A stretch of DNA of 64,000 nt from Myrica gale (lineage: Eukaryota > Streptophyta > Magnoliopsida > Fagales > Myricaceae). Position 1 is the first letter of the stretch. Each line of letters opens with the position of its first letter. The stretch lies in assembly GCA_963930655.1 (NCBI GenBank), contig OZ005604.1, positions 17,308,001 through 17,372,000 on the forward strand. The letters are read 5' to 3'. The translations under genes were made by a program, and so were the position numbers. Positions 23,808-35,900 of the stretch are shown here, piece after piece. A model generated the notes under the pieces. The model worked only from the letters and a program-made list of their open reading frames with translations. It was not told the DNA's origin and did not search any database.

Positions 23808-26800
23808 ATTGGTATCAGAGGCTCGATCCAGCCATGGTGGATACTCGTTACAAGGAAGTGATGGAGCACAATACTCTGTTGAAGAAAGATCAGGACGATC
23901 AGAAGCAAAATATGCACAACATACTACAAAAACTTGCAAATCTGACAATGAACATGCAAGTCTTACTCAAAGATAAAGAGAAGGAGCATGAGGAGGCATC
24001 GATGCTTACTACTGTGAGTCCACCATCGAGTGGAAGTGGAGGTAGTGGAGGAAATGGAGGAGGTGGAGATCCTGGTGGTCTGCAATTCAGGTCAGTTAAG
24101 CTGAATTTTCCTAAGTTTGATGGATATGATCCGAATGGTTGGTTATACAAAACCACTCAGTTTTTTAGTTTCCATAAGACTCCCCTGCATCATCGCATTT
24201 TACTAGTTTCCTATCACATGGAGGGAACTGCCCTAGTATGGTTTCAAGATTTAGAGAATTCTGGAGGTATAAGAGATTGGAAGAGTTTTGTACAAGCTCT
24301 TCAAATCTGATTTGGCCCAAGTTCATATGATGACCCCATGGAGATGTTGACTCGGTTAAGACAAACTGGGAGTGTGGAGAATTACAAGGGGCAGTTTGAA
24401 GCCTTGTCTAATCGGTTGAGAGGCTTGAGTGAAGGTTATAAGCTAAGTTTTTTTAAGTGGGCTTAAGGATGAGATCAGGCTACCAGTAAGGATGTTTAGT
24501 CCTCCTAACCTGATTGTGGCTTATGGATTAGCTAAAATTCAAGAAGAACATGTGTTGCTTAACAAGAGAAAACCCAAAGGTCTGCTGCCTACACCAACCA
24601 CATACCATTCAACTTTACCCCATCCAAACAGCAACTTAAACCACCCAAACCATACAACCAACAATTCATATAATCCAACTGCCAACAGAAAAACTTACCC
24701 AATCCACAAACTAACACCCAACCAAATGAAGGAAAGGAGGGAGAAAGGGATGTGTTATAACTGTGATGAGAAGTGGCACTCAAAGCATGTTTGTAAGAAT
24801 CCTAAGTTGTTTATTATGGAGTGTTTGGAACCGGGAGATGTGGAGTTAGAAGGGGAGGTAGAAATGGATGAGGGCTCAAATGTGGAAGTGGAGGAAGGGG
24901 ATCCAGAAATTTCCTTACATGCTTTAACAGGGTCTACGAACCCTAAAACTATGAGGGTAATTGGAAGAGTGGGGGGACAATAGGTAGTTATATTGATCGA
25001 CTCAGGCAGTACACACAATTTTTTAGACCCTCTAATTGTGAAAAAACCCAATTAAAGATAGAAAAAGGGGGTAACATAAAGGTGCGTGTGACTAATGGGG
25101 AGTTGATTGGCAGTGAAGGAGGAAATGAAGCATTAAAATTACAGATACATGGGAACTCTTTCACAACCGACATTTATGTATTATCATTAGGGGGTGTGAC
25201 ATGGTGTTGGGCATATATTGGCTGAGGTCACTTGGGCAAATTTTGTGGAATTTTTCAGAGCTAATAATGCAGTTCAATTGGCAAGGGAAGCAGGTTGTGT
25301 TGCAGGGTTTAAACCCTACACAACTGATGGAGGAAAGGGAGATGACAGAAGTGCCTAAGTCTAAACAGAAGGGCATTCTACTACAGTTGTTAGAACCAAT
25401 GGAATTGGGCAATACCGAGGTGTTACCAGATGTGGAAAAACTTCTACAGCAGCATGCAGAGGGTTTTTTTTTAACCTACTGAACTACCACCAGTGAGGTC
25501 ACATGATCACTCTATTACTCTAAAAGATGGAACTTCTCTCATCTCAGTTAGACCCTATCGGTATCCTTTTTTCAGAAAGAGGAAATAGAAAAAAAAATGT
25601 TAGGGATCTTTTGAAAACGGGCGTCATCAAATTGAGTCAGAGCCCCTTTTCATCCCCTGTTTTGCTGGTAAGGAAGGCAGATGGCACTTGGCGTATGTGT
25701 GTTGACTATAGGGCCTTAAATAAGGAGACAGTCAAGGACAAATTTTCTATTCCAGTGGTAGATGAGTTACTTGATGAGTTATATGGGGCAAAGTTCTTTT
25801 CTAAGCTAGACTTACGCTCTGGATACCATCAAATCAAAGTAAGGCCTGAGGACGTTCCTAAAACAGCCTTTAGGACACATGAGGGTCATTATGAGTTTCT
25901 AGTCATGCCCTTTGGCCTGACCAATGCCCCCTCCACATTCCAAAGCCTCATGAATGGAGTATTCAGGCCCTTCCTACGAAAGTTTTTACTGGTTTTCTTT
26001 GATGACATTTTAATCTACAGTCAAACCTGGTCAGATCACTTGCTGCATCTAAAGATGACTTTGGAGGTCCTACAGAAGCACCAGTTGTATGCTAAACTAT
26101 CTAAGTGCAGATTTGGGTGTAGGGAGGTGGACTATTTGGGACATATTGTCTCAGATGAAGGTGTAAAGGCAGATCCTTCAAAGATACAGTCTATGTTGGA
26201 CTGGCCCATTCCAACCACTTTAAAATCACTTCAAGGCTTTCTAGGTCTTATAGGCTACTACAGAAAATTTATTAAAGGATATAGGTCTATTGCAGCACCT
26301 CTTACTGCCCTATTGAAAAAGAATTCCTTTGGGTGGTCTCCTGCAGCTACCGAGGCTTTCCACAATCTCAAGCTTGCAGTCACTAAGCCACTAGTTCTAG
26401 TCCTTCCTGATTTTTCCAGCCCATTTATTTTAGAGTGTGATGTAGTGGTATGGGTATCGGAGCAGTCCTAATGCAAGGGGGCAGACCCATTGCTTATTTT
26501 AGCCAGGCTCTCAAGGGGAAGACAATTGACATGTCAACCTATGAGAAGGAGTTACTGGCAGTAGTAACAGCTGTGCATAAATGGAGGCCCCATCTAATTC
26601 GGCAGACCTTTATAGTGAGGACAGACCAACAGAGCCTAAAACATCCGCTTGATCAGAAAATTGGGACTCCATTCCAACAGAAATGGATCACTAAATTATT
26701 AGGGTATGACTTCAGAGTTGAATATAAAAGAGGAAGAGACAACAAGGTGGCAGACGCACTGTCTAGGAAAGGAGAGACACCTGTTGATATTTCCCTCTCA

Positions 26801-28268
26801 GCCATCTCCTATCCTACGGCTACTTGGCTTGAGGATCTCAAACTAAGCTATCAATATGATGAGACTAAGGATCTGTTAAAAAAATGGGAGCAGGGCACCT
26901 TGGATCCTATCAAGTACAATGTGAGAAATGTTATTCTATCCTATAAGGGCAGACTCTTTGTGGGAGCCCACACAGCTCTAAGGGAGTAGCTTCTCCAACA
27001 TGCTCATGATACCCCTATCGGGGGGCATTCAGGGTATGACAAGACCCTACACCGAGCAAAAAGGGATTTCTAATGGCCAAATATGAAGAAACACCTCCGA
27101 CAGTATATCAGAGAATGCCACACTTGTCAACAGAACAAGCATGAAAATATGGCACCAAGGGGTTTACTACAATCCTTGCCTATTCCAGAGCGTAGCTGGA
27201 GCCACATTACCATGGATTTCATTGAGGGTCTACCCATTTCCCAGGGATATTCTATTCTTTATGTGGTTGTGTATAGGCTATCTAAATATGCACACTTTAT
27301 GCCTCTATCTCACACCCCTACACTGCATCCAAGGTAGCAAAGGTATTCATGAATTCCATTTTTAAGCTGCATGGGTTACCAGACTCGATAATCTCAGATC
27401 GGGATCCTACTTTTACTAGTACATTCTGGAAGGAGCTTTTTAAGGCTCAAGGTACTACTCTATCCTATAGCACAGCTTACCATCCTCAAACTGATGGTCA
27501 GATAGAGATTGTAAAAAAGTGCCTAGAAAATTATCTTCGATGTTTTGTGGGTGATCGACCAAAATATTGGTCTCAGTGGGTACCTCTTGCAGAGTGGTGG
27601 TACAACACGAATTTTCATGCTTCAACTAAGGTAACACCCTATGAAGTTATTTACGGGAAATTACCTCCCAAGTTACTGCCATATGAGGCCGGCACAACTC
27701 AGGTAGCAGCGGTTGATACTGTCCTCCGCAGCCGCGACCACACCCTCACATTGTTGAAAGAGAACCTGTCAAGAGGACAACACCGTATGAAGTACTACGC
27801 AGACTTAAAGAGATCCGAAAGGAACTTTGAGGTAGGTGACTGGGTTTACCTGAGGTTGCAACCTTATCGGCAGACGACAGTGGCTTATCGTAGGGCATTG
27901 AAGCTATCACCACGGTTTTATGGCCCTTTCCAAGTAAAGGTTCGTATTGGATAAGTAGCTTACCAACTGGATCTACCAGCGCAGTCTCGGATCCACCCGG
28001 TCTTCCATGTGTCTCAGTTGAAAAAGAAACTTGGGGTTCGTTGCACCCCTCCCTTCTTTGCCTCCGGTGGATCCCCAGGGTATCTTCAAACCCGAACCTC
28101 AGGCCATTCTTGAACGTCGAGTTCGTAGATCTGGCAGTCTCCCAATCACCGAGATATTGGTTCACTGGACTGGGCAGGCGCTCGAGGATGCTACTTGGGA
28201 GAAGCTTGAGCAGATGCGGGTTCAATTTCCACACCTTGTGGATAAGGGGCTTTGAAAGGGAAGGGCAA

Positions 28269-28859
28269 TGTCACATGGCTGCAGGGAAGGGGAAGGTGGC
28301 TAGGGTTAAAGAAAGGGAAATCGTGTTTAATTGATTTGGAAAGATTGGAGGCAAGGAACATACGAGAAGAAGAGACTCACGTGCTGGTTATCGGGATGGG
28401 CCGGGTCATTTCCTGTGGTGATGGGCTGGATGAGTGGTTATGAATAATAGGCTGAAGTATGAAGGCTTATGCGAAGTGTTAGTATAGGGCTATTATTTTG
28501 TTGTGTTAGGCTGGGAAGAGTGTATCTGTGGTGAGAAGGCCAGGGCCTGTGTGAGAGTAAATTGTATGAGGGAATCTCGCATGAAGTTGTTAGCTTTTGT
28601 CCTTAGGCGAGTCAGAAGCCTCTCGGTTATAAGAAGGCAGTTATCTTGTTAGGGGTATCGAGAATTATCACGTCTGTTATTTTTCTTCTTCTTCCTCAGT
28701 CTGTAAGGAGGTTGGCCAAACCTCGAATTTGGTCCTTTCAATTCAGTAATTCATTTTACAGTTACATACAAAGGTCTTCTACTTGTTGATCATCGTTATA
28801 CTATTACAATCATTCAATCGCTCTGCTACAATTTACAATCATCCAAGCAATCTGCTACA
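28269..28859 (+). repeat. 3' LTR of the chromovirus
   Basis: 591 bases, TGTCACATGG...CTGCTACA. It is preceded by the purine tract GAAAGGGAAGGG and followed by TATTC, the target duplication. Confidence 0.92.
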
Positions 28860-28864
28860 TATTC

Positions 28865-29808
28865 CTATTCATGCTTCATTGGGACGGTCAGCTCAATGCC
28901 TCTGTGGGCATTCACTTGTGATCGGCGTGGTCCAAGCGCGATTCCGTCGGGGATAAGGTACCTACACTAGGGGATACCACGTGTAACGCGCGGGTTGATG
29001 AGCTGGTGAGTCCGAGGTTCACTGTTTGAATCTTGGACACATGAATATGGAAGTTTAATTGATTTATGAGCCTTTCTTTCTCAACGTATGAAGTCTACAT
29101 CCCTATCTGATTCACTCAGTCGTCCTTCGGAAGCGTATTGCGGAAAGCCAAGCCTTTTTTACCTAATTTCACGCGCAGTGCTTCACCTGTTCGACGAAAG
29201 TCATCAACCAACCCGCCGGACCGGTGGTCCGGTATCCTCTGCAAGTGACCGGCAATCCGGTGAGAGAGTCAGAGAGTGGGACCCACCCATCTCTCTCACT
29301 CTCTCACCGAATTGCAGGAGATTCTGGTCGCAACCCTCCCACTCTCAATAACAAGCATCATTTAAGTTTTCTTGTTTCTCGCAACGCGAGCTAAACATTC
29401 TGGATTTTCAAAACCATTCCTCATGGTTCTGGAAAACTAGCAAACATTGATAGAAAACATATTGGTTTTGAAGCTCTTGATGGCCCTGAAGTTTGTTGTT
29501 TTGTTGGGGAGCATAAATCCTCATTTGGGTTGGAAAGATTTGGGGTCTAAGCCATTTGGATTTCCATCGAATTGGATAAATGGTTCAGAGGAAGCGTGCA
29601 AATGGGTCTGTTTTGGTGGGTTCTCCTCTTGCCCGGCAATACGGTCTGTAAAAGGCGGGAACACGTCCAGGCAAGACGCGGAGTTGCAAAGAGTAGTTGA
29701 TAAGACGAAGAACGATATTTCAAATAGATTGTAGTATGATTTGAGCTCCTTTCCAAGTGGGCCAACTTATAGCAATTCATCTATTTATATGTTTTCTTAA
29801 GTTCGAGT
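28865..29808. other. Intergenic, no gene seen
   Basis: No gene is supported. A GC-rich foldback lies at about 29210-29330 (CCGGACCGGTGGTCCGG, and GAGAGAGTCAGAGAGTGGG facing CTCTCTCACTCTCTCAC). The open frame at 29447-29734 has no recognisable domain. 28980-29040 resembles a decayed tRNA-like B box (GGTTCACTGTTTGAATC) but not well enough to call a SINE. Confidence 0.45.
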
Positions 29809-29817
29809 TTATATATA

Positions 29818-30868
29818 GGGGTAATGTCATTTTGTACCCCTTAAGTATGAAGCAATTGCAATTGAGTCCCTTTAAGTATCAAAACTGCGATTTATGCCCC
29901 ATAAATTTCAGACATTTTCAATCTTCGCCCCCGTCCAATTTTCCGTCAAAAGTCACGGAATTCGGCATCACGTGCGTCGCACATGCGCCAACCCCACATG
30001 TTTTTACTGAAATACCCTCCGTAATATCCTCCCCAATACCAGCTTCACTGGGTCATTTTTTTAGTTTTGAATTTTCATTTGTACGAACCGGTGAAGTTGG
30101 TTTCGTTTGGATGCAATTTTCATACAGGGTCTCTGCTTTGGATACTTATGAGTATATTAATTGGCGAAGAGGCTTCTGATTGGCATAAATATCAAAGCTT
30201 GTGAAGCTTTGATCAAAGAAGGCGCCTTTTTTTCGTTTCTGATTTTGCCTAAGACAATGGGAAAGCCGATAGGGAAGAAGAAGAATCAGCTAGAACAAAA
30301 ACCAGGCAATTCAAACGGTTAGCCGAACAAGGCCTCCGAGCGTAGCTCGACAATGCTGGATGAAGAGACTGCAATGTTCATCAACATGTCCCAAGAGCTC
30401 AAAGAAGAAGGTAACAATCTCTTCCAAAAACGCGACCACGAGGGTTTGGCTTATATGGAGCAGCCGAATGCTTTAGAGTCGCCTAAAATGGTGAAACAGA
30501 AATTAAAGAAAAAGAAGAGTAGAAAAGGTGAGTTGAAGGTAGAGGATAAGGTGGTTGTGGAGGAGAAGATAAGTGCTATAAAGGATAAGGATGTGATTAC
30601 GAAGACAATCGAGGAAGAAAAAGTGGTTACAAAAACAGTGAAGCTGGTATTGGGGGAGGATATTACGAAGGGTATTTCGGTAAAAACAGGTGGGATTGGC
30701 GCATGTGCGACGCACGTGATGCCGAATTCCGTGACTTTTGACGAAAAATTGGAAGGGGGGAAGATTGAAAATGTCTGAAATTTATGGGGCATAAATCGCA
30801 GTTTTGATACTTAAGGGAGCTTGATTGGAATTGCTTCATACTTAAGGGGCGCACAATGACATTACCCC
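29818..30868. mobile_element. Pack-MULE-like element carrying a PHOX/HIP-type gene
   Basis: Inverted ends of 233 bases each (29818-30050 and 30636-30868) begin GGGGTAATGTCATT and are flanked by an exact 9-bp duplication TTATATATA (29809-29817, 30869-30877). No transposase is present. The interior of about 585 bases is largely gene-derived: upstream DNA, an ATG at 30257 and a shortened coding region running into the right TIR. The TIR pair is still very similar, which suggests a fairly recent insertion or arm-to-arm conversion. Confidence 0.88.
30257..30668 (+). pseudogene. Captured, internally shortened PHOX/HIP-type (TPR plus PB1) gene
   Basis: The ATG at 30257 starts MGKPIGKKKNQ. A stop interrupts at about codon 23 and the same frame resumes with ERSSTMLDEETAMFINMSQ and ELKEEGNNLFQKRDHEG, the start of the first TPR in PHOX/Hsp-interacting proteins. 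The frame then jumps to a charged linker (KVVVEEKIS...) and ends KTVKLVLGEDI, the first strand of the PB1 domain, lacking the rest. Nearly all TPR and PB1 sequence is therefore missing. Intact relatives are Hsp70/Hsp90-binding co-chaperones. The open frame continues from 30353 to 30778 through the TIR, so a short chimeric peptide could in principle be made. Confidence 0.65.
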
Positions 30869-30877
30869 TTATATATA

Positions 30878-31702
30878 TTTAGATTGCATACAGATTTGGG
30901 GTCCTTTCGAGTGGGTTGATAATTGCAGTTTGTTATTACTAAGAATATTTGAATATCCATATTCTCATCCAGTGAGGGTTAATTTTATCCGAAACATGGA
31001 GGACAAATAGGTCTGGCTTCCCTACTATGTACTTCTATAGCCATTTACAGCCGGATTTTTAACTAGTGTAGGGGGGATACTAGTTTCTAGACTTCACGCA
31101 CTTGGGCATTCATAATGAATTCTGACAGCTTAATTGTTGAGAGTATGTTTAAGTAAGCAAATTTATCCAAAGAATGTAGGACAGTTTCAATATTCAAGCA
31201 TAGACCACAAGCAAATTGGATTAATTTGTTCATTTATTTAGCGGTGTACTTATTTTGTTGTTTGCAAGGTCAAACTAGAATTTAAAGAACTTATGATTCG
31301 TGCCAGAGATTTGAAATGTCAAAGTCATTAAGGAAAAACAGAGGAAGGTGTTATCTTCTTCTTCTCACAATCTTTTAGTTTTAAAGAGCCTTTGGTTGAT
31401 ACATATTATTTACCACAAAAAGGTTTGGTTAGTTAGACAGGAATATTTTGGAAACAGGGTTCGGGAATTAAAGCCAGCTAAGAAAAGTAGCTTTGTGTCT
31501 TAAAGGAGGTAGATCTTTTACTGGAAGGATAATAGTAAGGAGTGGGAAGATGTCTCTATGAAATAAAGGAGATATTATTCCTGTATGCTTGATTCATTCC
31601 ATTGCAAAATAGGTACTGGATCAGGATAAGATACTGTGCTTTTCTGTGTAATGCATCTCATTTTTGACACGTTTTAGTTGGATACATGCTAACTTTGTGC
31701 AG
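30878..31702. other. Upstream of the dehydratase pseudogene, no exon seen
   Basis: AT-rich DNA with no recognisable coding exon. The transit-peptide exon expected upstream of the first dehydratase exon was not found here. It is either lost or too divergent to see. Confidence 0.4.
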
Positions 31703-32675
31703 CTACATGTTTCCAATTTGTTGACAACTTCAGAGCCATTATCTGTATCTGATCTTTCTGGTACTGCTGATGATGGTTCAAAGGTGCGAATATCGTTCAA
31801 GGTGCGGCCACTTGTTTGTTGATGCCAACAATAAGGCAATACTGCTAAAAGATTTCGTGAACGCTCATTAATAACTTGGTTGCATTTTTGGCACAGGGAT
31901 TCCCAGGATCATACAGTGAGGATGCTGCATTTAAAGCCTACCCTAAATGTGAAACAGTTCCCTGTAACGAGTTTGAAGATGCATTTAAGGTCTATATAAC
32001 AATGCAATAATCTGTAGCTGAAATTAGGACATCAAACAGAAACGCAATCCTCCAGATATTCAAATGCATATTTTGAGAACGGAAAGCATATGCCATAACT
32101 AAAATCCCAGCAAGTAGAATTGTTGTGGATAAGGCAACAACTTTGATGGTGTGAACACCTTAATATGGGTTGATACTATCCTTGTTGAAATCTTTCTTTC
32201 GCGTTTGTGCAGGCTGTTGAACTATGGCAGCTGATAAAGCAGTTCTTCCAATCGAGAATTCTTTCGTAGGTGAGGTGCGGTTGGCTGTTAATCTCTGCCT
32301 TTTAGCTCTGCCAGGTGTCAGACCAGAGTACTTGAAACGTGTTCTAAGCCATTCTCAGGTCGAGCTTTTATTTCTTCTCTCTCTTTCTCTTCTGCAAGGA
32401 GATGCAATTAATATTTAAAGTTGTTACAATGACTTAGCTCACTTGTTGCCCAATCTGCATCTGAAGCTTTATTTTTCCCTTGTTTAAAATTTGAAAAGCT
32501 CTTGTTTGCAGGCACTTATTATGATTTCTTAACAATATGCCACAATGATTTTCATTAAATATTATTTAATTTGGTTCAGTATGTAGCCTCAAATGGTCTA
32601 AGGGATGCCAGTGTTGTTGCAAGTGATTGAGCTGCCGAAATCTATGGGCTTAATATACTTGCAGAAGGAATCCAG

Positions 32676-33809
32676 GTAAGATTTTTTCCTCTGTTTCATG
32701 TCTCTAATTTATGTCTTCTGTTACCATCCTCTTGGTTGTTAAGAAATCGGATAAGAAGAAAGCTTTAGCTTGAACTTAGAGCACCAAATATTGAACTAAG
32801 TTGCAAGCCTCAACAGAGCCTCACCCAACTCTAATTAACCGATAGATTTTATAGTGAAAGAGAGAAAGTAGCAGTGTTGTATGTTAGTTTGATAGTCCAG
32901 GAAGCTACTTACCAACTGTAAAGTTGTGCAGGGGTGGTGCTAGTGATATTGCTGCTTGTGGGGGTGATAGACCACGACATTCGGAGAGAAGCAGTAAACC
33001 AAATCCCAAATACTTTGGGGATAGAGAGAGTGGGCAAACTGATAGCTGATAGGGAGGAAGGTGGGTGATTGGGTCGGTTAGCTGTTGGAGGTTGTTGGAG
33101 CGTATCATGGATTACTTTGTGCTCTGTTTTGCATTATTTTCGTTGTAATTGTTTCTGTTATTGTATGCTTTGAGTCACGTAGGTGTGTGTCCGTTATTGG
33201 AGACTACGTGCTCCACAATGGATAACTGTTACACTCCACGTTTAAGAGTCTTTGTCTTTTCTGTTGTCTTTCGTTTTCTACTTTGTAAAGCTGGGTTATT
33301 TAAACAGCTAAAAGGAGAAGAAATGGCAGAGAGAAATTTATCTAAGACCTGTGGTACGATTCTCACCCGAAGAGAATAAAATCTCTATTATATTGGCTTT
33401 GACTGGGACCTATCAGGGGGTGATGGGCAAGAAATGCTACCGCAGAGGTAGCAGTTGTGACCACTTGGGCTACTCCTTGTATCCTTCTTTAATGGAACAC
33501 CCAAAATTGTAGAGACCATCTTTTCTTTTCTTTTGCGGTCCATTTTGGTCGTGTTTGAAGTTTATAGGGCATGTGGAACGAAACCTTTATGGATAAATTC
33601 TATTTAGGTCCTCCAATTTTTGTTGATGTTTCTATTTCTTTCTTTTTCTTATATTTCCAGCAATGTTATCCTCCAATTTTTAACTATTGCTTTGATTTTC
33701 TCATTCTCACAAAATCCACTTTTCTATAGAAAATGTGAACTAACAATACTTACTTTTTCTAAAGTTTGAGCAAATAACTATTTTTTTCTTTCTCTCTCTT
33801 TCTTCTAAA
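32676..33809. other. Pseudogene intron before the hAT insertion
   Basis: No exon is seen. Open frames at 32905-33108 and 33149-33379 have no motif. GTGGTAGATAGC-like and UTR-like sequence (32900-33450) could be another decayed insert, but its ends are not visible. Confidence 0.4.
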
Positions 33810-34012
33810 CTCTACCCTAGGAGTGTAAATCCGGTCCGACCTCCGGCGGATCTCCTGTTCCAGTTCCGGGAAGAGGAGGTCCGGCCCTTCCAGGAACCGG
33901 AATTGGTGGTCCATTTGGAGTTTTCCCGGAACCGGAACCGGAAGCGGAGTTTTCCGCCGGTTTAGCGGAAAAACCGGTTCCGGGTTTTTTATTTTTAATT
34001 AATTGAATATCA

Positions 34013-34051
34013 AAACGACGTCGTTCTATTTTAAATAGAACGACGTCGTTT
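34013..34051. repeat. 39-base perfect palindrome in the hAT 5' region
   Basis: AAACGACGTCGTTCTATTT, one T, then its exact reverse complement. The ACGACGTCGT core is itself palindromic. It lies about 200 bases inside the transposon left end. Confidence 0.9.
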
Positions 34052-34106
34052 AATAGTTAAAAAAAGAAAAAAATACCGGGTAAAAACCCTATCCTCCTCC
34101 CTGCAA

Positions 34107-34185
34107 TTCGCGAACCCTCTCTTCCTCCAACTGCGAACGACGGCCGCTTCTCTCTTCCTCCGAACGACGGCCGCTTCTCTCTCTC
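34107..34185. repeat. Short tandem duplication in the hAT 5' region
   Basis: The phrase GCGAACGACGGCCGCTTCTC, or its close variant, with a CTCTTCCTCC lead-in occurs twice about 30 bases apart, followed by a CT-rich run. It probably belongs to the transposase mRNA leader. Confidence 0.6.
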
Positions 34186-35900
34186 TCTAAGACCTCTCTC
34201 TCTCTTGAAATTAAGTAACTGACTTGTGCATTAACTTCCGGATCTTTAGTTAAGGGTATGTTGCTGAGTGAGAAATACTTGACAGATTAGACTGAAAAAA
34301 TAGGTAGTCTTTGTCTTATATATTGAAATTCATTTCTCATGAAACATTAGACTGAAAAAATTGTTGTTTATCTTCTTCTAGGGTTGAGGACAGATCTAGT
34401 TAGTCCTCCTTATTCATCGGCAGGATTTCATAGGTAACAGCTCATGCTAACTGATAGGTTTCGTAGATCATCTGATCCTTTTCTCAGTTTTATTCTTTCA
34501 GGATGCCTACTAGTTAATGTTCAGTGCATAACTCATAAATTTAATTGTTGCTTTATACTATCTTATGTTAGTAGGAATTATTTATAAAAAAGAAGGTGAA
34601 TTTTGCAGTCTTACTGTCAGATATCAGCTCATGCTTACTGTCTTATGTTAGTAGGATTTCATAGTTAATGTTCAGGATTTCATAGGTTAGTACTTGAGGA
34701 AAGTCGGTTGACTGGAGAAATTAGACCCTTCAACAGCTAGCAAGATTCATGTGGTTTGTTCTGGCTTTCATTGGTAGGTTATACAGATTCATGTGGAATA
34801 TTTTCCATTACTCTTAAGGCAACTATCTGAATTGACAATTAAAAAAATTACAGTATGGAAGTTTATCAAGTCTCAAATTTTTAAGTTTCTGGGTTGCTGT
34901 AATGTCCATGTGAATCTATTCATATTTCTACTTGAATCAGGCTGGAGGAATTCTGTGTCAATTATGATTGAAAAGCCATTTCTCTTTGAATTCTGTGTCT
35001 ATTATGATTTAGAGTATTCTTTTGACAGTTAGATAAGGATAGAGAAGCCAACGTTTCTGCATTGATGTGCTAATAATAATACACGAGACTGTGCATAACC
35101 CATTACAGTATGTCCATTTTGAATTTTACACTTATTTCTGCAAATTACTTATAAAAAATAAGAAGAAGAAGTTATTTCTGCGAATTAGCCAGCAGGCTAT
35201 GGTTGTTGGATGAAACAAAAATGTTCTAAGATACATATGGCATAGTAATACATTAAGGTGATTGCATTCATCTTTCTGTTTGCATCTGAATAGGTTATGT
35301 CGAGGCATAGAAATCTTGATCTCTGTATTGTTAAGCTTTTCATCTACTTAGGGGGTAAAACAGCCTGGAGTATATTATTTATTTCATACCTGCATAGACG
35401 TGCAAGAGTTTTAACCCCTGAAGAAACAGGTATCAGGTAGGCATTATATAAAATGGAATCTGATACTATGAAGGTCCTTTTTTTCTGTAATAGAATTTTT
35501 AATGGATTGAAGACAAGAATCATGTTAGTTTTTCAGTTTCAGTTTGCAAAAACCTCTATTTCTGCACAAGTTTCAGACTATCTGATTATCTATGTATGGC
35601 AATATCTGGGTGGGTTAATCAGCCACATAGTCAGAAGAGACTGGCATAATAAGCTGCACTTCTTCTGCCTGTTTCACCCTCGTCTTGCTCTTTGGTATGG
35701 AATTGAAACTAGGTACTACGTTGGATAAATATATTGCCATAAGTATGTAACTAACAATTATATTATGTATGAAGATTTGTTTATATGATTTATGCTAGTG
35801 GGAGAGATCAAGTATTATCATGTGCTGGCATGGATTATGAATGACTGTCATGGTTGATTTGTTTGATTGAGGTATATGTTATTTTGTGTCTTTATTTCAT

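Larger units (their letters stand above)
23201..28859 (+). mobile_element. Ty3/gypsy chromovirus, complete in outline but broken
   Basis: Two LTRs (23201-23807, 28269-28859) are bounded by an exact 5-bp duplication TATTC (23196-23200, 28860-28864). A tRNA-Met type binding site TGGTATCAGAGGC follows the 5' LTR, and a purine tract precedes the 3' LTR. Parts in order: gag with a CCHC knuckle (about 23.8-24.9 kb), protease (about 25.0 kb), reverse transcriptase (about 25.5-26.3 kb), RNase H (about 26.4-26.8 kb), integrase (about 27.0-27.9 kb) and a chromodomain-like tail (about 28.0-28.25 kb). The order RT-RH-INT and the chromodomain place it with chromoviruses. It has several breaks (roughly half a dozen or more) and is a fossil. 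By eye the LTRs differ at about 30 of 590 positions, near 5%, suggesting insertion a few million years ago. Confidence 0.92.

Noticed and set aside
28980-29040. tRNA-derived SINE
   Set aside because: Only a weak B-box-like word; no A box, tail or duplication.
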